A stretch of DNA of 64,000 nt from Rhodoluna lacicola (lineage in GTDB: Bacteria; Actinomycetota; Actinomycetes; Actinomycetales; Microbacteriaceae). This document shows, in pieces, positions 42,040-51,898 of the stretch. The position numbers and the translations under genes are program-made. How positions within the stretch are numbered: the first letter of the stretch is position 1; each line of letters opens with the position of its first letter. The stretch is from NCBI RefSeq assembly GCF_000699505.1, contig NZ_CP007490.1, positions 186,001-250,000 on the forward strand, in the 5' to 3' direction. The notes under the pieces are model-generated. The model saw nothing but the letters and a program-made list of their open reading frames with translations. It was not told the DNA's origin and searched no databases.

Positions 42040-43497
42040 TTGCCTCAGCACGCATTTGGCGCAGCCACACTTCTTGACACGAAAGACCCAATGGGTTTGC
42101 GAACCAGCGCACCCCTGCTAGACGCGTGGATCCGCGATATGGAGACCGATAGATCACCATTTCAGATTCCTGGACATAAGGGACGCACCGACCTAACCGG
42201 TGCCATTGTTGACGGTGACATTCCAGTACTACCTGGCAATCACACCCACAGAATTTCACCCTCGCTCATTCTTGAAGCTGAGGCGATCGCCGCAAAACTT
42301 TGGGGCGCCGAACTTTGTCGTTTTGGTGTAAACGGCTCATCAGGTTCAAATCACGCTGCGGTGATGGCAGTTGCCTCACCCGGTGACAAGGTCATTGTTT
42401 CGCGCACGCTTCACAAATCCGTCTTGGTGGGCATGGTTTATGCCGGCGTTGTTCCGGTTTGGATCCGGCCTGAGATCAACCCGGCAACCGGTTTGCCGGA
42501 GTACTTGCCATCGTCAAGATTGGCTGAAACCATTGCTGCGCACCCAGACGCAAAAGCGGTGCTAATTGGTGAGCCTTCATATGTGGGCACCATGTCAAAC
42601 ATTCCCCGCCTTTCCAAGGTTTGTCACGATGCCGGAATTCCGTTGATTGTTGATGCCGCGTGGGCTGCCCACTACGGGTTCCACCCAGAGCTGCCAAACC
42701 ACCCGATTGCTGAAGGTGCTGACATCGTGGTGACCTCAGCGCACAAGACATTGCCCTCATATTCGCAAGCGTCATTTGTTTTGGTTAGAGACGAGTACGT
42801 TGATCTTGCTCGATTCAACAAAATGTTTGACTCTACCCAGACCACCTCAATGTCTGGTCGCATTCTTGCATCGATTGATGCCGCGCGGGCCCTGCTTGAG
42901 CGCCACGGTGAGGAACTAATCGGCCCGGTAATTGAAGCAACCGAGCGTGGCCGAGCAGCCCTAGTTGCAGCCGGTATTGAAGTTATTGACGGCGAATATA
43001 TTGACCCGCTGAAGCTCGTGATTTTGCTAAGTGGCTGCGGTGCCGATGGAAACAAGATTGAAGCCGATCTGCTGGCAGCCAACATCGATGTTGAAATGGC
43101 AAATCGTGACCTGATCATTCCAATGATTACCTTTGCGGACACCCCAGACCGAATCAACGATCTGGTTAAGAAGATCATTGCCTCGGTTGAGGCGCACCGT
43201 GGAGAGCCGCGTCCGATTGAAATTCTGCCGGCGTTCTCAATTGAGCCAGAAGTTGTAGTCACCCCGCGTGAGGCATTCTTCTCTGATTACGAAGTTGTTG
43301 CGGCCGAGGATGCGGTTGGCCGAGTGTCTGCAGAAATGATTTGCCCTTACCCACCAGGTGTTCCGGTGCTTTCCCCGGGCGAGCGAATCACCCAAGCCGC
43401 ACTCAGCGCGCTTTTCAAGGCACGCGACATGGGAGTGCGTATTGCGTTTGTGGCCGACCCAACTCTAGAGACACTAAAAGTCCTACCAAAGGAATAA
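42040..43497 (+). CDS. Orn/Lys/Arg decarboxylase-type PLP enzyme
   Basis: 485 residues, the short form of the family III decarboxylases (YaaO/SpeA-like). PLP features: FGVNGSSGSNHAAVMAV, IVDAAWAAHYGFHPELP and the Schiff-base lysine in VTSAHKTLPSYSQASFV. The C-terminal subdomain has SAEMICPYPPGVPVLSPGE, typical of this family. The product would be a polyamine precursor. TTG start with AAAGGCGG; an ATG at 42091 is an alternative. The MFS gene begins six bases after the stop. Confidence 0.85.
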   Translation: MPQHAFGAATLLDTKDPMGLRTSAPLLDAWIRDMETDRSPFQIPGHKGRTDLTGAIVDGDIPVLPGNHTHRISPSLILEAEAIAAKLWGAELCRFGVNGSSGSNHAAVMAVASPGDKVIVSRTLHKSVLVGMVYAGVVPVWIRPEINPATGLPEYLPSSRLAETIAAHPDAKAVLIGEPSYVGTMSNIPRLSKVCHDAGIPLIVDAAWAAHYGFHPELPNHPIAEGADIVVTSAHKTLPSYSQASFVLVRDEYVDLARFNKMFDSTQTTSMSGRILASIDAARALLERHGEELIGPVIEATERGRAALVAAGIEVIDGEYIDPLKLVILLSGCGADGNKIEADLLAANIDVEMANRDLIIPMITFADTPDRINDLVKKIIASVEAHRGEPRPIEILPAFSIEPEVVVTPREAFFSDYEVVAAEDAVGRVSAEMICPYPPGVPVLSPGERITQAALSALFKARDMGVRIAFVADPTLETLKVLPKE

Positions 43498-43502
43498 TCC
43501 AA

Positions 43503-44825
43503 ATGGATGCAGCGACGACAAACCAACCAGACACCGCAACCGACTTAGACAGTCAGTCCAGCGCAAACATGCCTGGGTGGAAAAAGCGCGTAGCCATTTT
43601 TATGACCGGGCAAACCGTTTCAATGTTTGGTTCATTCTTGGTGCAGTACGCAATCATGTGGCACTTGACCCTCACCACCAAGTCTGGATTAGTTCTAGCG
43701 CTGGCAGCCATATTTGGCTTCTTGCCTCAGGCGATTGTTTCCATTTTTGCCGGAGTCTGGGCAGACCGAGTCAACCGCCGAGCCATGATCATTGTCTCGG
43801 ACTCGGTGATTGCTCTGGCCACTCTGGGACTTGCGCTGTTGATGCTATCTGGAGTCGATGACCTATGGCTGATTTTCTTGGTGATGGCGGTTAGATCCGT
43901 TGGTGCCGGTGTGCAAATGCCAGCGGTTTCAGCATTGCTACCTCAGATTGTGCCAACAGATAAGTTGATGAGCATCAATGGAATCAACAGCAGCATTCAA
44001 TCTGCACTTGGTCTTCTGGCGCCGGTGGCTGCTGCCGCGGTGTACGCCAACATGTCTATCGTTGCCATTTTCTTTATTGACGTAATCACTGCAGTAATTG
44101 GAATTGGGCTGCTCACTTTGATTGCGGTACCTACTCTTGAGCGTGCCGCGAGTGCCGACAAGCCTTCGTACTTTGCCGATCTAAAAGACGGAATTAATTA
44201 CATCTTTACTCACGACCTCGTGCGCTGGGTAATGGGTATTTTTGCAATCGTATTTCTGCTGACAGTTGCCCCGTCAAACCTGTCACCACTTATGATCGCC
44301 AGAAACTTTGGCACTGAGGTGTGGAAGCTAACAGTTTTGGAAGTTTCCTTCAGCGTGGGCATGGCCTTGGGTGGAGCCTTGATTGCTGTGTTTGCTAAAA
44401 AGGTGAATCGTATCTCTTTGATTATTGGAACATCAATTTTCTTTGGCATGCTGGCGGTGGCGCTTGGATTCACCACCAACCTGATTTTGTATTACGTGCT
44501 GTTTTTCATTATTGGTTTGGCGGTGCCAGCATTCTTCACCTCGGCTATGACTCTCTTGCAAGAAACGGTTGAGTTAGAGCGCCAAGGGCGGGTGTTTGGA
44601 TTTGTGGGCATAGTGATCTCTGTTGCCATGCCTCTTGGTATGGCGGTGCTTGGTCCGCTGGCCGATGTGTTCCGGGTTGAGAGCCTGCTAATTGCAACCG
44701 GAGGTTTGATGGTGGTTGTTGCCGCAGCCGCTATTTTGTTACCATCGGGTCGCAAGGCTATTGCGGCAGCGCACGCATCAACCGGAAAGCAATCCTCTGA
44801 GACAGAAGCAAAGGTTGGCTCATGA
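43503..44825 (+). CDS. MFS efflux transporter
   Basis: About 440 residues, 12 helices, of the EntS/macrolide efflux-like MFS group: FMTGQTVSMFGSFLVQYAIMWHLT and GVWADRVNRRAMIIVSD (motif A-like). AAAGGAA precedes the ATG. Placement after the decarboxylase suggests it could export its amine product, but this is inference. The stop overlaps the VIT gene by four bases. Confidence 0.85.
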   Translation: MDAATTNQPDTATDLDSQSSANMPGWKKRVAIFMTGQTVSMFGSFLVQYAIMWHLTLTTKSGLVLALAAIFGFLPQAIVSIFAGVWADRVNRRAMIIVSDSVIALATLGLALLMLSGVDDLWLIFLVMAVRSVGAGVQMPAVSALLPQIVPTDKLMSINGINSSIQSALGLLAPVAAAAVYANMSIVAIFFIDVITAVIGIGLLTLIAVPTLERAASADKPSYFADLKDGINYIFTHDLVRWVMGIFAIVFLLTVAPSNLSPLMIARNFGTEVWKLTVLEVSFSVGMALGGALIAVFAKKVNRISLIIGTSIFFGMLAVALGFTTNLILYYVLFFIIGLAVPAFFTSAMTLLQETVELERQGRVFGFVGIVISVAMPLGMAVLGPLADVFRVESLLIATGGLMVVVAAAAILLPSGRKAIAAAHASTGKQSSETEAKVGS

Positions 44826-45562
44826 ATGAGATGAAACCAAACACCGATCAAATCAGAACAGCCGACCCGCACGATTACGATCACAGTCACCCGGATATTT
44901 CCGGCGGTTGGTTGCGAGCAGCGGTATTCGGCGCCATGGATGGTTTGGTGTCGAACATCGCTTTGATTGCTGGTATTGGTGCGGCAGGTGCTTCGGCCCC
45001 GGTGATTTTGGTTACCGGCTCGGCTGGTTTGGTTGCCGGCGCTTTTTCTATGGCACTGGGCGAGTATGCGTCGGTCAAGACGGCTAACGAACAAGTTCAT
45101 TCAGAGTTGGCAATTGAAATCGCAGCCCACGAGAGAAATCCCGAAGGTGAAATTCACGAATTAGCTAGACACTTCAATTCCATGGGAATGTCGGATAAAA
45201 CTGCCGCCGCGGCTGCTCGAGAAATTCACGAGAACAAGGCTGTTGCAGCTCGCGTGCACATCACTCAGGAACTTGGCATAGACCCACACTCAAACCCGTC
45301 ACCCTGGATTGCCGCCTTCTCTTCTTTTGCGATGTTCGCGGCTGGGGCTGCTGTTCCTTTGATTCCTTATATTCTGGGCTTCGACTCGCTGATACTAGGT
45401 CTTGGCATTGGCGCGATTGGGTTGCTACTTGCCGGCGGTATCTCGGCAAGATTCACCCGCAAATCATTTGTGAAGAGCGCCCTGCGTCAACTTGTTTTTG
45501 GAGGCATCGCAGTTGGTGCAACCTATCTAGTCGGTATGTTGCTAGGCGTCAGCGAAATTTAA
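44822..45562 (+). CDS. VIT1/CCC1 family membrane protein (metal transporter)
   Basis: 246 residues: N-terminal His/Asp-rich segment DPHDYDHSHPD, helices with AVFGAMDGLVSNIALIAGIGAAG and FSMALGEYASVKTANEQ, a cytosolic metal-binding helical region with Glu-rich ELAIEIAAHERNPEGEIHE, and three C-terminal helices. Family members move Fe2+ or Mn2+. Coupled to the MFS gene (ATGA) and overlapping the convergent nuclease gene by 21 bases. Confidence 0.88.
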   Translation: MNEMKPNTDQIRTADPHDYDHSHPDISGGWLRAAVFGAMDGLVSNIALIAGIGAAGASAPVILVTGSAGLVAGAFSMALGEYASVKTANEQVHSELAIEIAAHERNPEGEIHELARHFNSMGMSDKTAAAAAREIHENKAVAARVHITQELGIDPHSNPSPWIAAFSSFAMFAAGAAVPLIPYILGFDSLILGLGIGAIGLLLAGGISARFTRKSFVKSALRQLVFGGIAVGATYLVGMLLGVSEI

Positions 45563-48500
45563 CAGACCGGCCAATCGGCTAATGGCCTTAACGTCTTCAA
45601 CATTGTTGAACCTGGTGCGGATTAGGTCTGGACAAAACACAAGGTAGCTGTTTGTCTTGGCCCGAGACAGTGCCACATTCAATCGATTTCGATCAAGCAG
45701 GAACTCCAGGCCGCGGGGCGCATCGTCAGAGGTTGAAGCCGCTAGAGAAATAATTACGATTTGGGCTTCGCGACCCTGGAATTTATCAACCGTGCCAACC
45801 TGCACCTCAGTGAGATTTACTTCATCAAGCGCATTACGAATTGCATCTACCTGCGCGTTATACGGAGCCACGATTAGAACCTGGTCCTGACCTACCAACT
45901 CAAGATGCTTTTTCGTTAGGGCAAGCACCGCTTCAACTTCTTCGGCGGAGTGTGACGAATTACCAATGTGCCTAACGGGGTGAAGTTGGAAGCCTGGACT
46001 CAGTCCGGGAATCTGTTGAGAGTGGGCATCGTGGTGAGAGTGCAAACGATTTTGGTAGGACAACCATGACACCGGAGCATTAACTTTGGGGTGCATTCGC
46101 CGAGTGACCTCAACGAAGTACCCGTGCTCTTGATCAAGAATTTGTTGATCACCCATGTAATGGCCAAGTGCCGAGTTGTCGACTCCGCCGGGATGCACAG
46201 CCTGCACCACCTGGGTTAGCTGCATGGGGTCGCCAAGCAGCACAATGTTGATGGAACCGCCGCCAACGGCTATTGCGTCCACCAGCGAGAACTGTGCAGC
46301 CTCGTCAATAAAGATGTAGTCGAACTCCTCTTGCAAAATGAAGCTGCTGCAAAAGGTCCAGGCGGTACCGCCAATCACGTAGCCGCTGGTCTGCCTGGCT
46401 CGCCAATTCTTCATTACTGAATAACCCGATGGGGTGGTCCAGGCCCTTGGTGTGCGGTCCTCTTTTTTGGGTTGCTTGGCAATCGCGCTGCCGGATACCC
46501 CGGCTTCAATACAACCCGAAAGCAGATTCTCAACTGCAGAGTGAGAGTTTGCCACCACGGCAATCTTTTTACCTTGCTCAACCAGGTGCGCGATGGTCCG
46601 TGAGCCTAGGTAGGTCTTGCCAGACCCAGGTGGCCCTTGAATTGCCAGCACTGTTCGGTGCATGCGCTCAACCGCATTGATAACGGCCGGAAGGTACTCA
46701 TCGCCTGACACTGGCAATAACGAGCCATCGTCAATCAGTGATGGTGGCCGCCGCATCAGCAAATCTAAGGTGGCGTTTCCGGTTGGCGCCTCAAACATGG
46801 GTGAGACCCACTCGTTGGCTAAGCCAAGAGCGTTCTCGCGGACTGCATCTTGTTTGCCACCGGCACGAATGAACAGATCCTCGAAGATAGCGTTGGGCTC
46901 AAAGTTTGCGTTGGCAATTGTGGTCACACGCTTAAAGCTGATGCGATTTCCTTCAACCGCAACCAGCGTGCCTTTATCAAGTTCGTTTTGATTTGCCCCG
47001 TAACTGAAGCGAACGTAAATTGCTGTGCCCGGTTTTAACATCAGGGTTTGCCCCGGGTCTAACACGTAGTTGTAATCCAAAGTGATTTTCACGGTTGGAT
47101 TCAGGTGCATGCCATCAAAACCACTTGCCTCACGCTGGCAGCCGGTGACCACAAGTGCCTTGCGATCGGCATGTAAAGTTTCGTCTACGGCCTCGCGACG
47201 TAGGTAGCGCTCACGGAAAGTGATAACTTCTTCGCGCTTGTAATAGAGCACGGAGTGCATCAGAGCCTGCCAAATCTTTGCCCGATAATCCGCCTGGCTG
47301 TCTTCACCCCAGCGCCAGTCGGCGACTGCTTTAGCCATGTGGTTAGTGGCACGCTGTAGCTCGGCTAGTTCGCGCTCAGCTCTGTTGGTTGCGCTGTCTT
47401 CATCATCTGGGTCAGCGGCCCACTCAGCTTTTTTTCTATCGACCGCCTGGCGGAACTCTTCATACTTGGCGTGCGCCCCTGGCATTGATGACAGCCATTC
47501 GTAGAGTGCAAGCGTTGAGACACAGTCGTCTTCGTTGTAATCGGCAATAGTCTGCAGGACCCGCTTGGCCTCAACCGGGTCTTGATCGGCAAGTTGGCGA
47601 TAGTAGTCGTACTCTTCAATGCTTGAACCGGCATCAACCACAGTGCTCTTGCGGCCAAATTCGTAAAATGCCTCAAGCTTCTTGATTGAGTAACTTGGTT
47701 GGCTAACCATGATTGAACCCTTGACGACTTTGTAGAGGTCGATCATTTTGCCCTGGGTGATTAGCCAGTCAACCTGGGCTTCCATTACGCCGTGACGTGC
47801 CGCCAACTTATTGAGTGCGGTTACCTCATAGGGTGCGTAGTGATAGATGTGTGCAGTTGGGTCGGCTTGGAGCTTGTTGAAGGCAAACTCAACAAAGGCT
47901 GAGAAGGCCGTAGCCTCTTGTTCGCGGTTGTGTGCCCAGAATTCGTGGAACTGCTTGTCGCGGGTGATGGCGCCAAATAGATACTCAAGCCCGCCCTTCT
48001 CTTCAAAGTAGGGAAAGCCCTCCATGTCAAAAAAGATGTCATTGGCAGACGGTGGTGGAAGAACACCAATCTCTGGGTCATCGACGACTAAGAAAGAGTG
48101 TTTACCGGTTTGGCGAAAGCTAGTTTGCAATTTTGCTTGCTTGCGTAGTTTGTCAAAACTCCCGGGTACAAAATCGCTGGGGCGCTGTTCATCAGTTGCT
48201 TCAGAAAGCGCAGTCATTGTGGTGATGCCGGCTTTCTTGAGCTTTTCAATCTGTGACTTATTGATGCCAGCAATCTGAACCAGGTGGTCTACTTCTTTGC
48301 GATCGTGTGCACATAGATCTGGGTACTCACAAATTGAGCAGGTGCTTTGCACCTCACAGTGCAGCGACAGGTGCTTGAGTTCAAAACCTTTCAAATCACC
48401 CGATGCCGCTTGCTCAAAGGCAGCCTCTAGATATGAGCGAGCTTGACGCATCGCCGGAACAATTTCACCCTCTTCAAAGAGTTCTAGAGTGCGCGAGCCC

Positions 48501-49102
48501 AAAATCAGACCGTGCATGGCGTTTGCCTTTAGGCCAAGCGCATCAAGAGCTTCAACATACAGAGCAACCTGAAGTAGGTAGTGGGGTTTGGCAGAGCTGG
48601 CTAGTTTGGCGTCCCAAGCGATGTAGCCCAATGTGCCGTGCTCGTTTTTGGAACCAGCACGATCTTTGGAAAGCTTGGCGGTGAGTTTTCCGTTGACAAA
48701 CTCAAGGTCGTAGTCGCCGCGCACCAAAAAGTCTGGGCGCCCGGTGAATTCCGCCAGCCCCGAGCGGTGACGCAGGGCACCCTGATAGATAACCGGCACA
48801 CCGGAATGCATTAGTGAGACTGTTTCGGCAAAGGTGTCTTTGCCTTCCGGTCGCTTGAAGTTGGCGTCACCAAGTGAGGCCCGGAGTTCTGCTTCAATTT
48901 CGGCCTCAAATTTGTCACCGTAGGCCATGGCAAGCGTCTTGCCCTCAAGCTCGTATGGCTCAACCAGGGCACGCACACCGGGCATGTCTAGCTCTTTGGC
49001 AATAGCCAGCTTGATGCAGTGATCACAGGTTGCGGCCCGCATGAGGTCACGCGTGTTGAACGCCCACAGGTTGGGCGAATCGGAATCTTTTAACTTATAC
49101 AT
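45542..49102 (-). CDS. TM0106-type RecB-like nuclease fused to superfamily 1 helicase
   Basis: 1186 residues. N-terminal part (to about 330): RecB/Cas4-type nuclease with GRPDFLVRGDYDLEF and AWDAKLASSAKPHYLLQ, and a cysteine set in HCEVQSTCSICEYPDLCAHDRK that may hold an iron-sulphur cluster with Cys near the N-terminus. Middle: helix-hairpin-helix and a DNA-polymerase-like exonuclease region (DIFFDMEGFPYFEEKGG ... YNEDDCVSTLALYEWL). C-terminal half: UPF1-like helicase with Walker A IQGPPGSGKTYLGS, DEAA in FIDEAAQFSL, and VGTVDKFQGREAQIVIISL. GGAGAG precedes the ATG. Likely DNA repair or RNA-DNA processing. Confidence 0.88.
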   Translation of the reverse strand: MYKLKDSDSPNLWAFNTRDLMRAATCDHCIKLAIAKELDMPGVRALVEPYELEGKTLAMAYGDKFEAEIEAELRASLGDANFKRPEGKDTFAETVSLMHSGVPVIYQGALRHRSGLAEFTGRPDFLVRGDYDLEFVNGKLTAKLSKDRAGSKNEHGTLGYIAWDAKLASSAKPHYLLQVALYVEALDALGLKANAMHGLILGSRTLELFEEGEIVPAMRQARSYLEAAFEQAASGDLKGFELKHLSLHCEVQSTCSICEYPDLCAHDRKEVDHLVQIAGINKSQIEKLKKAGITTMTALSEATDEQRPSDFVPGSFDKLRKQAKLQTSFRQTGKHSFLVVDDPEIGVLPPPSANDIFFDMEGFPYFEEKGGLEYLFGAITRDKQFHEFWAHNREQEATAFSAFVEFAFNKLQADPTAHIYHYAPYEVTALNKLAARHGVMEAQVDWLITQGKMIDLYKVVKGSIMVSQPSYSIKKLEAFYEFGRKSTVVDAGSSIEEYDYYRQLADQDPVEAKRVLQTIADYNEDDCVSTLALYEWLSSMPGAHAKYEEFRQAVDRKKAEWAADPDDEDSATNRAERELAELQRATNHMAKAVADWRWGEDSQADYRAKIWQALMHSVLYYKREEVITFRERYLRREAVDETLHADRKALVVTGCQREASGFDGMHLNPTVKITLDYNYVLDPGQTLMLKPGTAIYVRFSYGANQNELDKGTLVAVEGNRISFKRVTTIANANFEPNAIFEDLFIRAGGKQDAVRENALGLANEWVSPMFEAPTGNATLDLLMRRPPSLIDDGSLLPVSGDEYLPAVINAVERMHRTVLAIQGPPGSGKTYLGSRTIAHLVEQGKKIAVVANSHSAVENLLSGCIEAGVSGSAIAKQPKKEDRTPRAWTTPSGYSVMKNWRARQTSGYVIGGTAWTFCSSFILQEEFDYIFIDEAAQFSLVDAIAVGGGSINIVLLGDPMQLTQVVQAVHPGGVDNSALGHYMGDQQILDQEHGYFVEVTRRMHPKVNAPVSWLSYQNRLHSHHDAHSQQIPGLSPGFQLHPVRHIGNSSHSAEEVEAVLALTKKHLELVGQDQVLIVAPYNAQVDAIRNALDEVNLTEVQVGTVDKFQGREAQIVIISLAASTSDDAPRGLEFLLDRNRLNVALSRAKTNSYLVFCPDLIRTRFNNVEDVKAISRLAGLLNFADA

Positions 49103-49183
49103 GTGGATCTCTCCAAGATTTTTTTAGAGCTGGTCGCCCAGCTGTTTTCTTTATGGAGAGATTCTCGCACGCAGCACTGACAT

Positions 49184-50173
49184 TTAGAGCGTTGCTAACA
49201 CCGCATCCAGATCTGCCTTGGTTGGCGGCTCGGCACCGGCACGCTCGCAGGTGATTGAAGCTGCTATACCCGCAGTCCAGACAAATTCACGAATCACGTC
49301 ATCGCTCAAGTTCTGCAAGCGATCAAACGGATCGGTACCCAGGGCGTCCACGTCAGAAAGCTGCCCAAGCAAATTCGCACAGAAAGTGTCACCTGCTCCA
49401 ACCGTGTCAACCACATTGATTTTGCGCGATGCCACATCAAAGCGGGTACGCGAGCCATCTGCTGCTAGTCGATACACCGATACGCCATCGCCGCCGCGAG
49501 TAATGAAAACGTGACGAGCCGAGTCGCCAATCCACTTCCAAACGACCTTGTCAACGTCTTCGCCATCGGCCATGTCGTATAGCCAGTGAATGTCTTCATC
49601 GGACGCCTTGATGATGTGCGAAATATCATTGATGCGTTCAACTCTCAGGCGCTCGTGATTGCGTTCAAACCCCAGTGCCGGACGCATGTTGATGTCGTGG
49701 CTTATCGTCACAGATTTTTGCTTGTAGTGCTCTCGGGCCCAATCTTCGATAACCAAATTGCCCGGACCCATCGCCATGGTTAGGCACCCAAATTGAATTG
49801 CGGTGGCGTGCAAGTTTTCTAGGTCGGCATCGGTGGGAAGTTCCTGCGGAGTCCAACCCCAGTCGGCGGTTCCGTTTACGTAGAAGGAGTAAGACGGAAC
49901 GCCATTTGAATCAATAGAAACTGTGACCATGGTGGTCTGCTCTTTGGCGTCAACCACATAGTCAAGACCCACGTTGTTTGACTTGAGTTTTTCGCGAATG
50001 ATTTTGCCAAAGCCATCGCCTGAGATGCGCGCTAAAAATTGCTGTGGGGTTCCTCGTCTGGCGAGTGCAATTGAAACGTTGGCATTAGCTCCACCAACAA
50101 TCGCATTGAATGAGCCCGCTTGGTAACGGTTTTCGATTAGGTCAATCAGGGCTTCGCCAATAACAAGGATCAT
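49184..50173 (-). CDS. PfkB-family sugar kinase (fructokinase-like)
   Basis: 329 residues: GGANANVSIALARRGTP substrate region and the catalytic DTVGAGDTFCANLLG (Asp base). Closest to fructokinase or ribokinase types; the exact sugar is uncertain. TAAACT is six bases before the ATG on the minus strand. Divergent from the membrane protein gene. Confidence 0.85.
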   Translation of the reverse strand: MILVIGEALIDLIENRYQAGSFNAIVGGANANVSIALARRGTPQQFLARISGDGFGKIIREKLKSNNVGLDYVVDAKEQTTMVTVSIDSNGVPSYSFYVNGTADWGWTPQELPTDADLENLHATAIQFGCLTMAMGPGNLVIEDWAREHYKQKSVTISHDINMRPALGFERNHERLRVERINDISHIIKASDEDIHWLYDMADGEDVDKVVWKWIGDSARHVFITRGGDGVSVYRLAADGSRTRFDVASRKINVVDTVGAGDTFCANLLGQLSDVDALGTDPFDRLQNLSDDVIREFVWTAGIAASITCERAGAEPPTKADLDAVLATL

Positions 50174-50179
50174 GCAAAA

Positions 50180-50185
50180 AGTTTA
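50180..50185 (-). promoter_or_regulatory. -10 element of the PfkB kinase gene (leaderless)
   Basis: TAAACT on the minus strand, six bases before the ATG at 50173. Confidence 0.5.
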
Positions 50186-50191
50186 GGGGGA

Positions 50192-50197
50192 TAGGCT
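50192..50197 (+). promoter_or_regulatory. -10 element of the membrane protein operon (leaderless)
   Basis: TAGGCT, six bases before the ATG at 50204 and six bp from the opposing kinase -10. Confidence 0.5.
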
Positions 50198-50203
50198 GGT
50201 GCC

Positions 50204-51238
50204 ATGAACAGAATTCCTCTTGCCAACCGTGCAATTGCCCTACCGCTCATTGGTCTTTTGGCTGCCTGGCTTAGCTTTATGGGGGCAACCCTGGCCAATC
50301 TGTACGTGCCTCAGCCACAGTACGGCCCTAACGGCAATGTCTTCTTCAAAGAAGAAATCTTTCAGGTTGCTCCGTACCTATTTCTCTTAGGCATCGCAGC
50401 AGTTGCGGTTTCTTCGTTGCTGGCTCAGGGCCTGGCCATCAAGGCTCGCGAGCAGTCGCAGGATTCAAGTTCGCTGGCGCGTGCGGCTCATCGCTTTAGC
50501 ACTCTGGGCATCATTGTTGGTTTGGCCGGCGGTGCTATTTTTGCGATCGGTAATTTCTTGGGCGCATTCAATTCATACGCTGGTCGTTCTGAGAGTGCGT
50601 TCCTGCGAATCTTTAGCGTTTACGTGCCGATTCTTTTGGCCACCGGTTTGGTGGTTTACGTTTTGCTTGCGGCATTTGTGTTCCGTCATGACGAATCAAC
50701 CAACACCGATGGCGTTAAGCAAAAGATGTCGGAAGCGCAAAAGGCCCTTGGGCTTGGTTATGCGGTGCCGATTTTGGCAACTGCGGTGGCCATCATTTTT
50801 GGACTGGGTGTCTACGATGTGACTCGCACCAACTTGCAGGTTTGGGTTTGGGTGATAATCATCGCAATCGTGGCTGCCGGTGTAGTTTGGGGCACTCGCT
50901 TTGCTGCCAAAGCAAAGTCTGCAAAAGCAGCTCCGCCAAAACCACGAACCGCACTTGCTGCTGGCGCAGCAAACCTCAACCTTGTACTGTCAATAATTTT
51001 TGGTTCGGTGGTAACCATCATGGCTTTCGCGTTTGGCACCGATGCAATTAGCAAATTGCAAACCTGGCCACAGCCACCGATTAATTGTGAAGGTGTTGAC
51101 TGCGCAACTGAGCCGATTATCACTGGCCCAACTTGGAACTGGTTTATTCAAGAACTTGCGCCAGCAAAGGTCTTGTTGCTGCTGGCAGTAGTTGGCATTT
51201 ACGTGACAATCACTGAGCGCAATAAAGAGAGTAAATAG
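50204..51238 (+). CDS. Polytopic membrane protein, unknown function
   Basis: 344 residues with about eight hydrophobic segments (near residues 10-30, 50-70, 97-122, 133-158, 182-207, 210-230, 253-278 and 315-335). No family recognised. It contains a short extracytoplasmic loop with two cysteines (INCEGVDCATE) before the last helix that could form a disulfide. It shares an operon direction with the HAD gene one base downstream. Confidence 0.75.
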   Translation: MNRIPLANRAIALPLIGLLAAWLSFMGATLANLYVPQPQYGPNGNVFFKEEIFQVAPYLFLLGIAAVAVSSLLAQGLAIKAREQSQDSSSLARAAHRFSTLGIIVGLAGGAIFAIGNFLGAFNSYAGRSESAFLRIFSVYVPILLATGLVVYVLLAAFVFRHDESTNTDGVKQKMSEAQKALGLGYAVPILATAVAIIFGLGVYDVTRTNLQVWVWVIIIAIVAAGVVWGTRFAAKAKSAKAAPPKPRTALAAGAANLNLVLSIIFGSVVTIMAFAFGTDAISKLQTWPQPPINCEGVDCATEPIITGPTWNWFIQELAPAKVLLLLAVVGIYVTITERNKESK

Positions 51239-51239
51239 T

Positions 51240-51884
51240 TTGAAGTATTTTGCATCGGGGTTGTTGTTTGACAACGATGGCGTATTGGTTGATTCACACC
51301 AGGCAGCAAACGTAGCCTGGAGTCAATGGGCCAGTGAGTTTGCGCCGAATTTCAAATGGGATGTGCCCGAAAACGCGGGGGTACGTGCCGAAGACAAAGT
51401 GCGTGAGCACGTTGGACCAGAGCAATTTGAGGTTGCCAATAATCGCATCAATGAACTTGAGCAAGCCTCAGCGGGAGAGACTTTGGCCCTAGCTGGTGCG
51501 GTTGAATTGCTGACTTCGCTCACCCCCGGAACCTGGACGGTCTGCACCTCAGCAAACGCAAACCTTGGCCGGGCTCGCCTAGCCGCCGCCGGACTGCCAA
51601 TTCCTGCCGAGTTGGTTACCGGTGATGACGTGCAGCGCGGCAAGCCGTTCCCGGACCCTTATTTACTGGGCGCCGAGCGTCTGGGTTTTGATCCGGCGGA
51701 TTGCGTGGTTTTTGAGGACGCCCCTGCCGGTGTTGAGGCTGGCATTGAGGCTGGAGTTGGTTTGGTTATTGGGGTCAGTGAACGAGCGCTGGCGTCAATG
51801 GCGGACCTTGTAATCAAGGACCTATCAGGCATTACATTTGATGGAGAAGTCTTATTCATTCCGGATAAATCCAGACTGCGATAA
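51240..51884 (+). CDS. HAD-superfamily hydrolase, subfamily IA
   Basis: 214 residues: motif I FDNDGVLVDSH, motif II TVCTSANANLGRARL, motif III lysine in GKPFPDPYLL and motif IV VFEDAPAGVEAG. Resembles beta-phosphoglucomutase or sugar-phosphatase members. TTG start one base after the preceding stop. Substrate unknown; a sugar phosphate is likely given the PfkB kinase nearby. Confidence 0.88.
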   Translation: MKYFASGLLFDNDGVLVDSHQAANVAWSQWASEFAPNFKWDVPENAGVRAEDKVREHVGPEQFEVANNRINELEQASAGETLALAGAVELLTSLTPGTWTVCTSANANLGRARLAAAGLPIPAELVTGDDVQRGKPFPDPYLLGAERLGFDPADCVVFEDAPAGVEAGIEAGVGLVIGVSERALASMADLVIKDLSGITFDGEVLFIPDKSRLR

Positions 51885-51898
51885 AAGAGAGAAACAAA

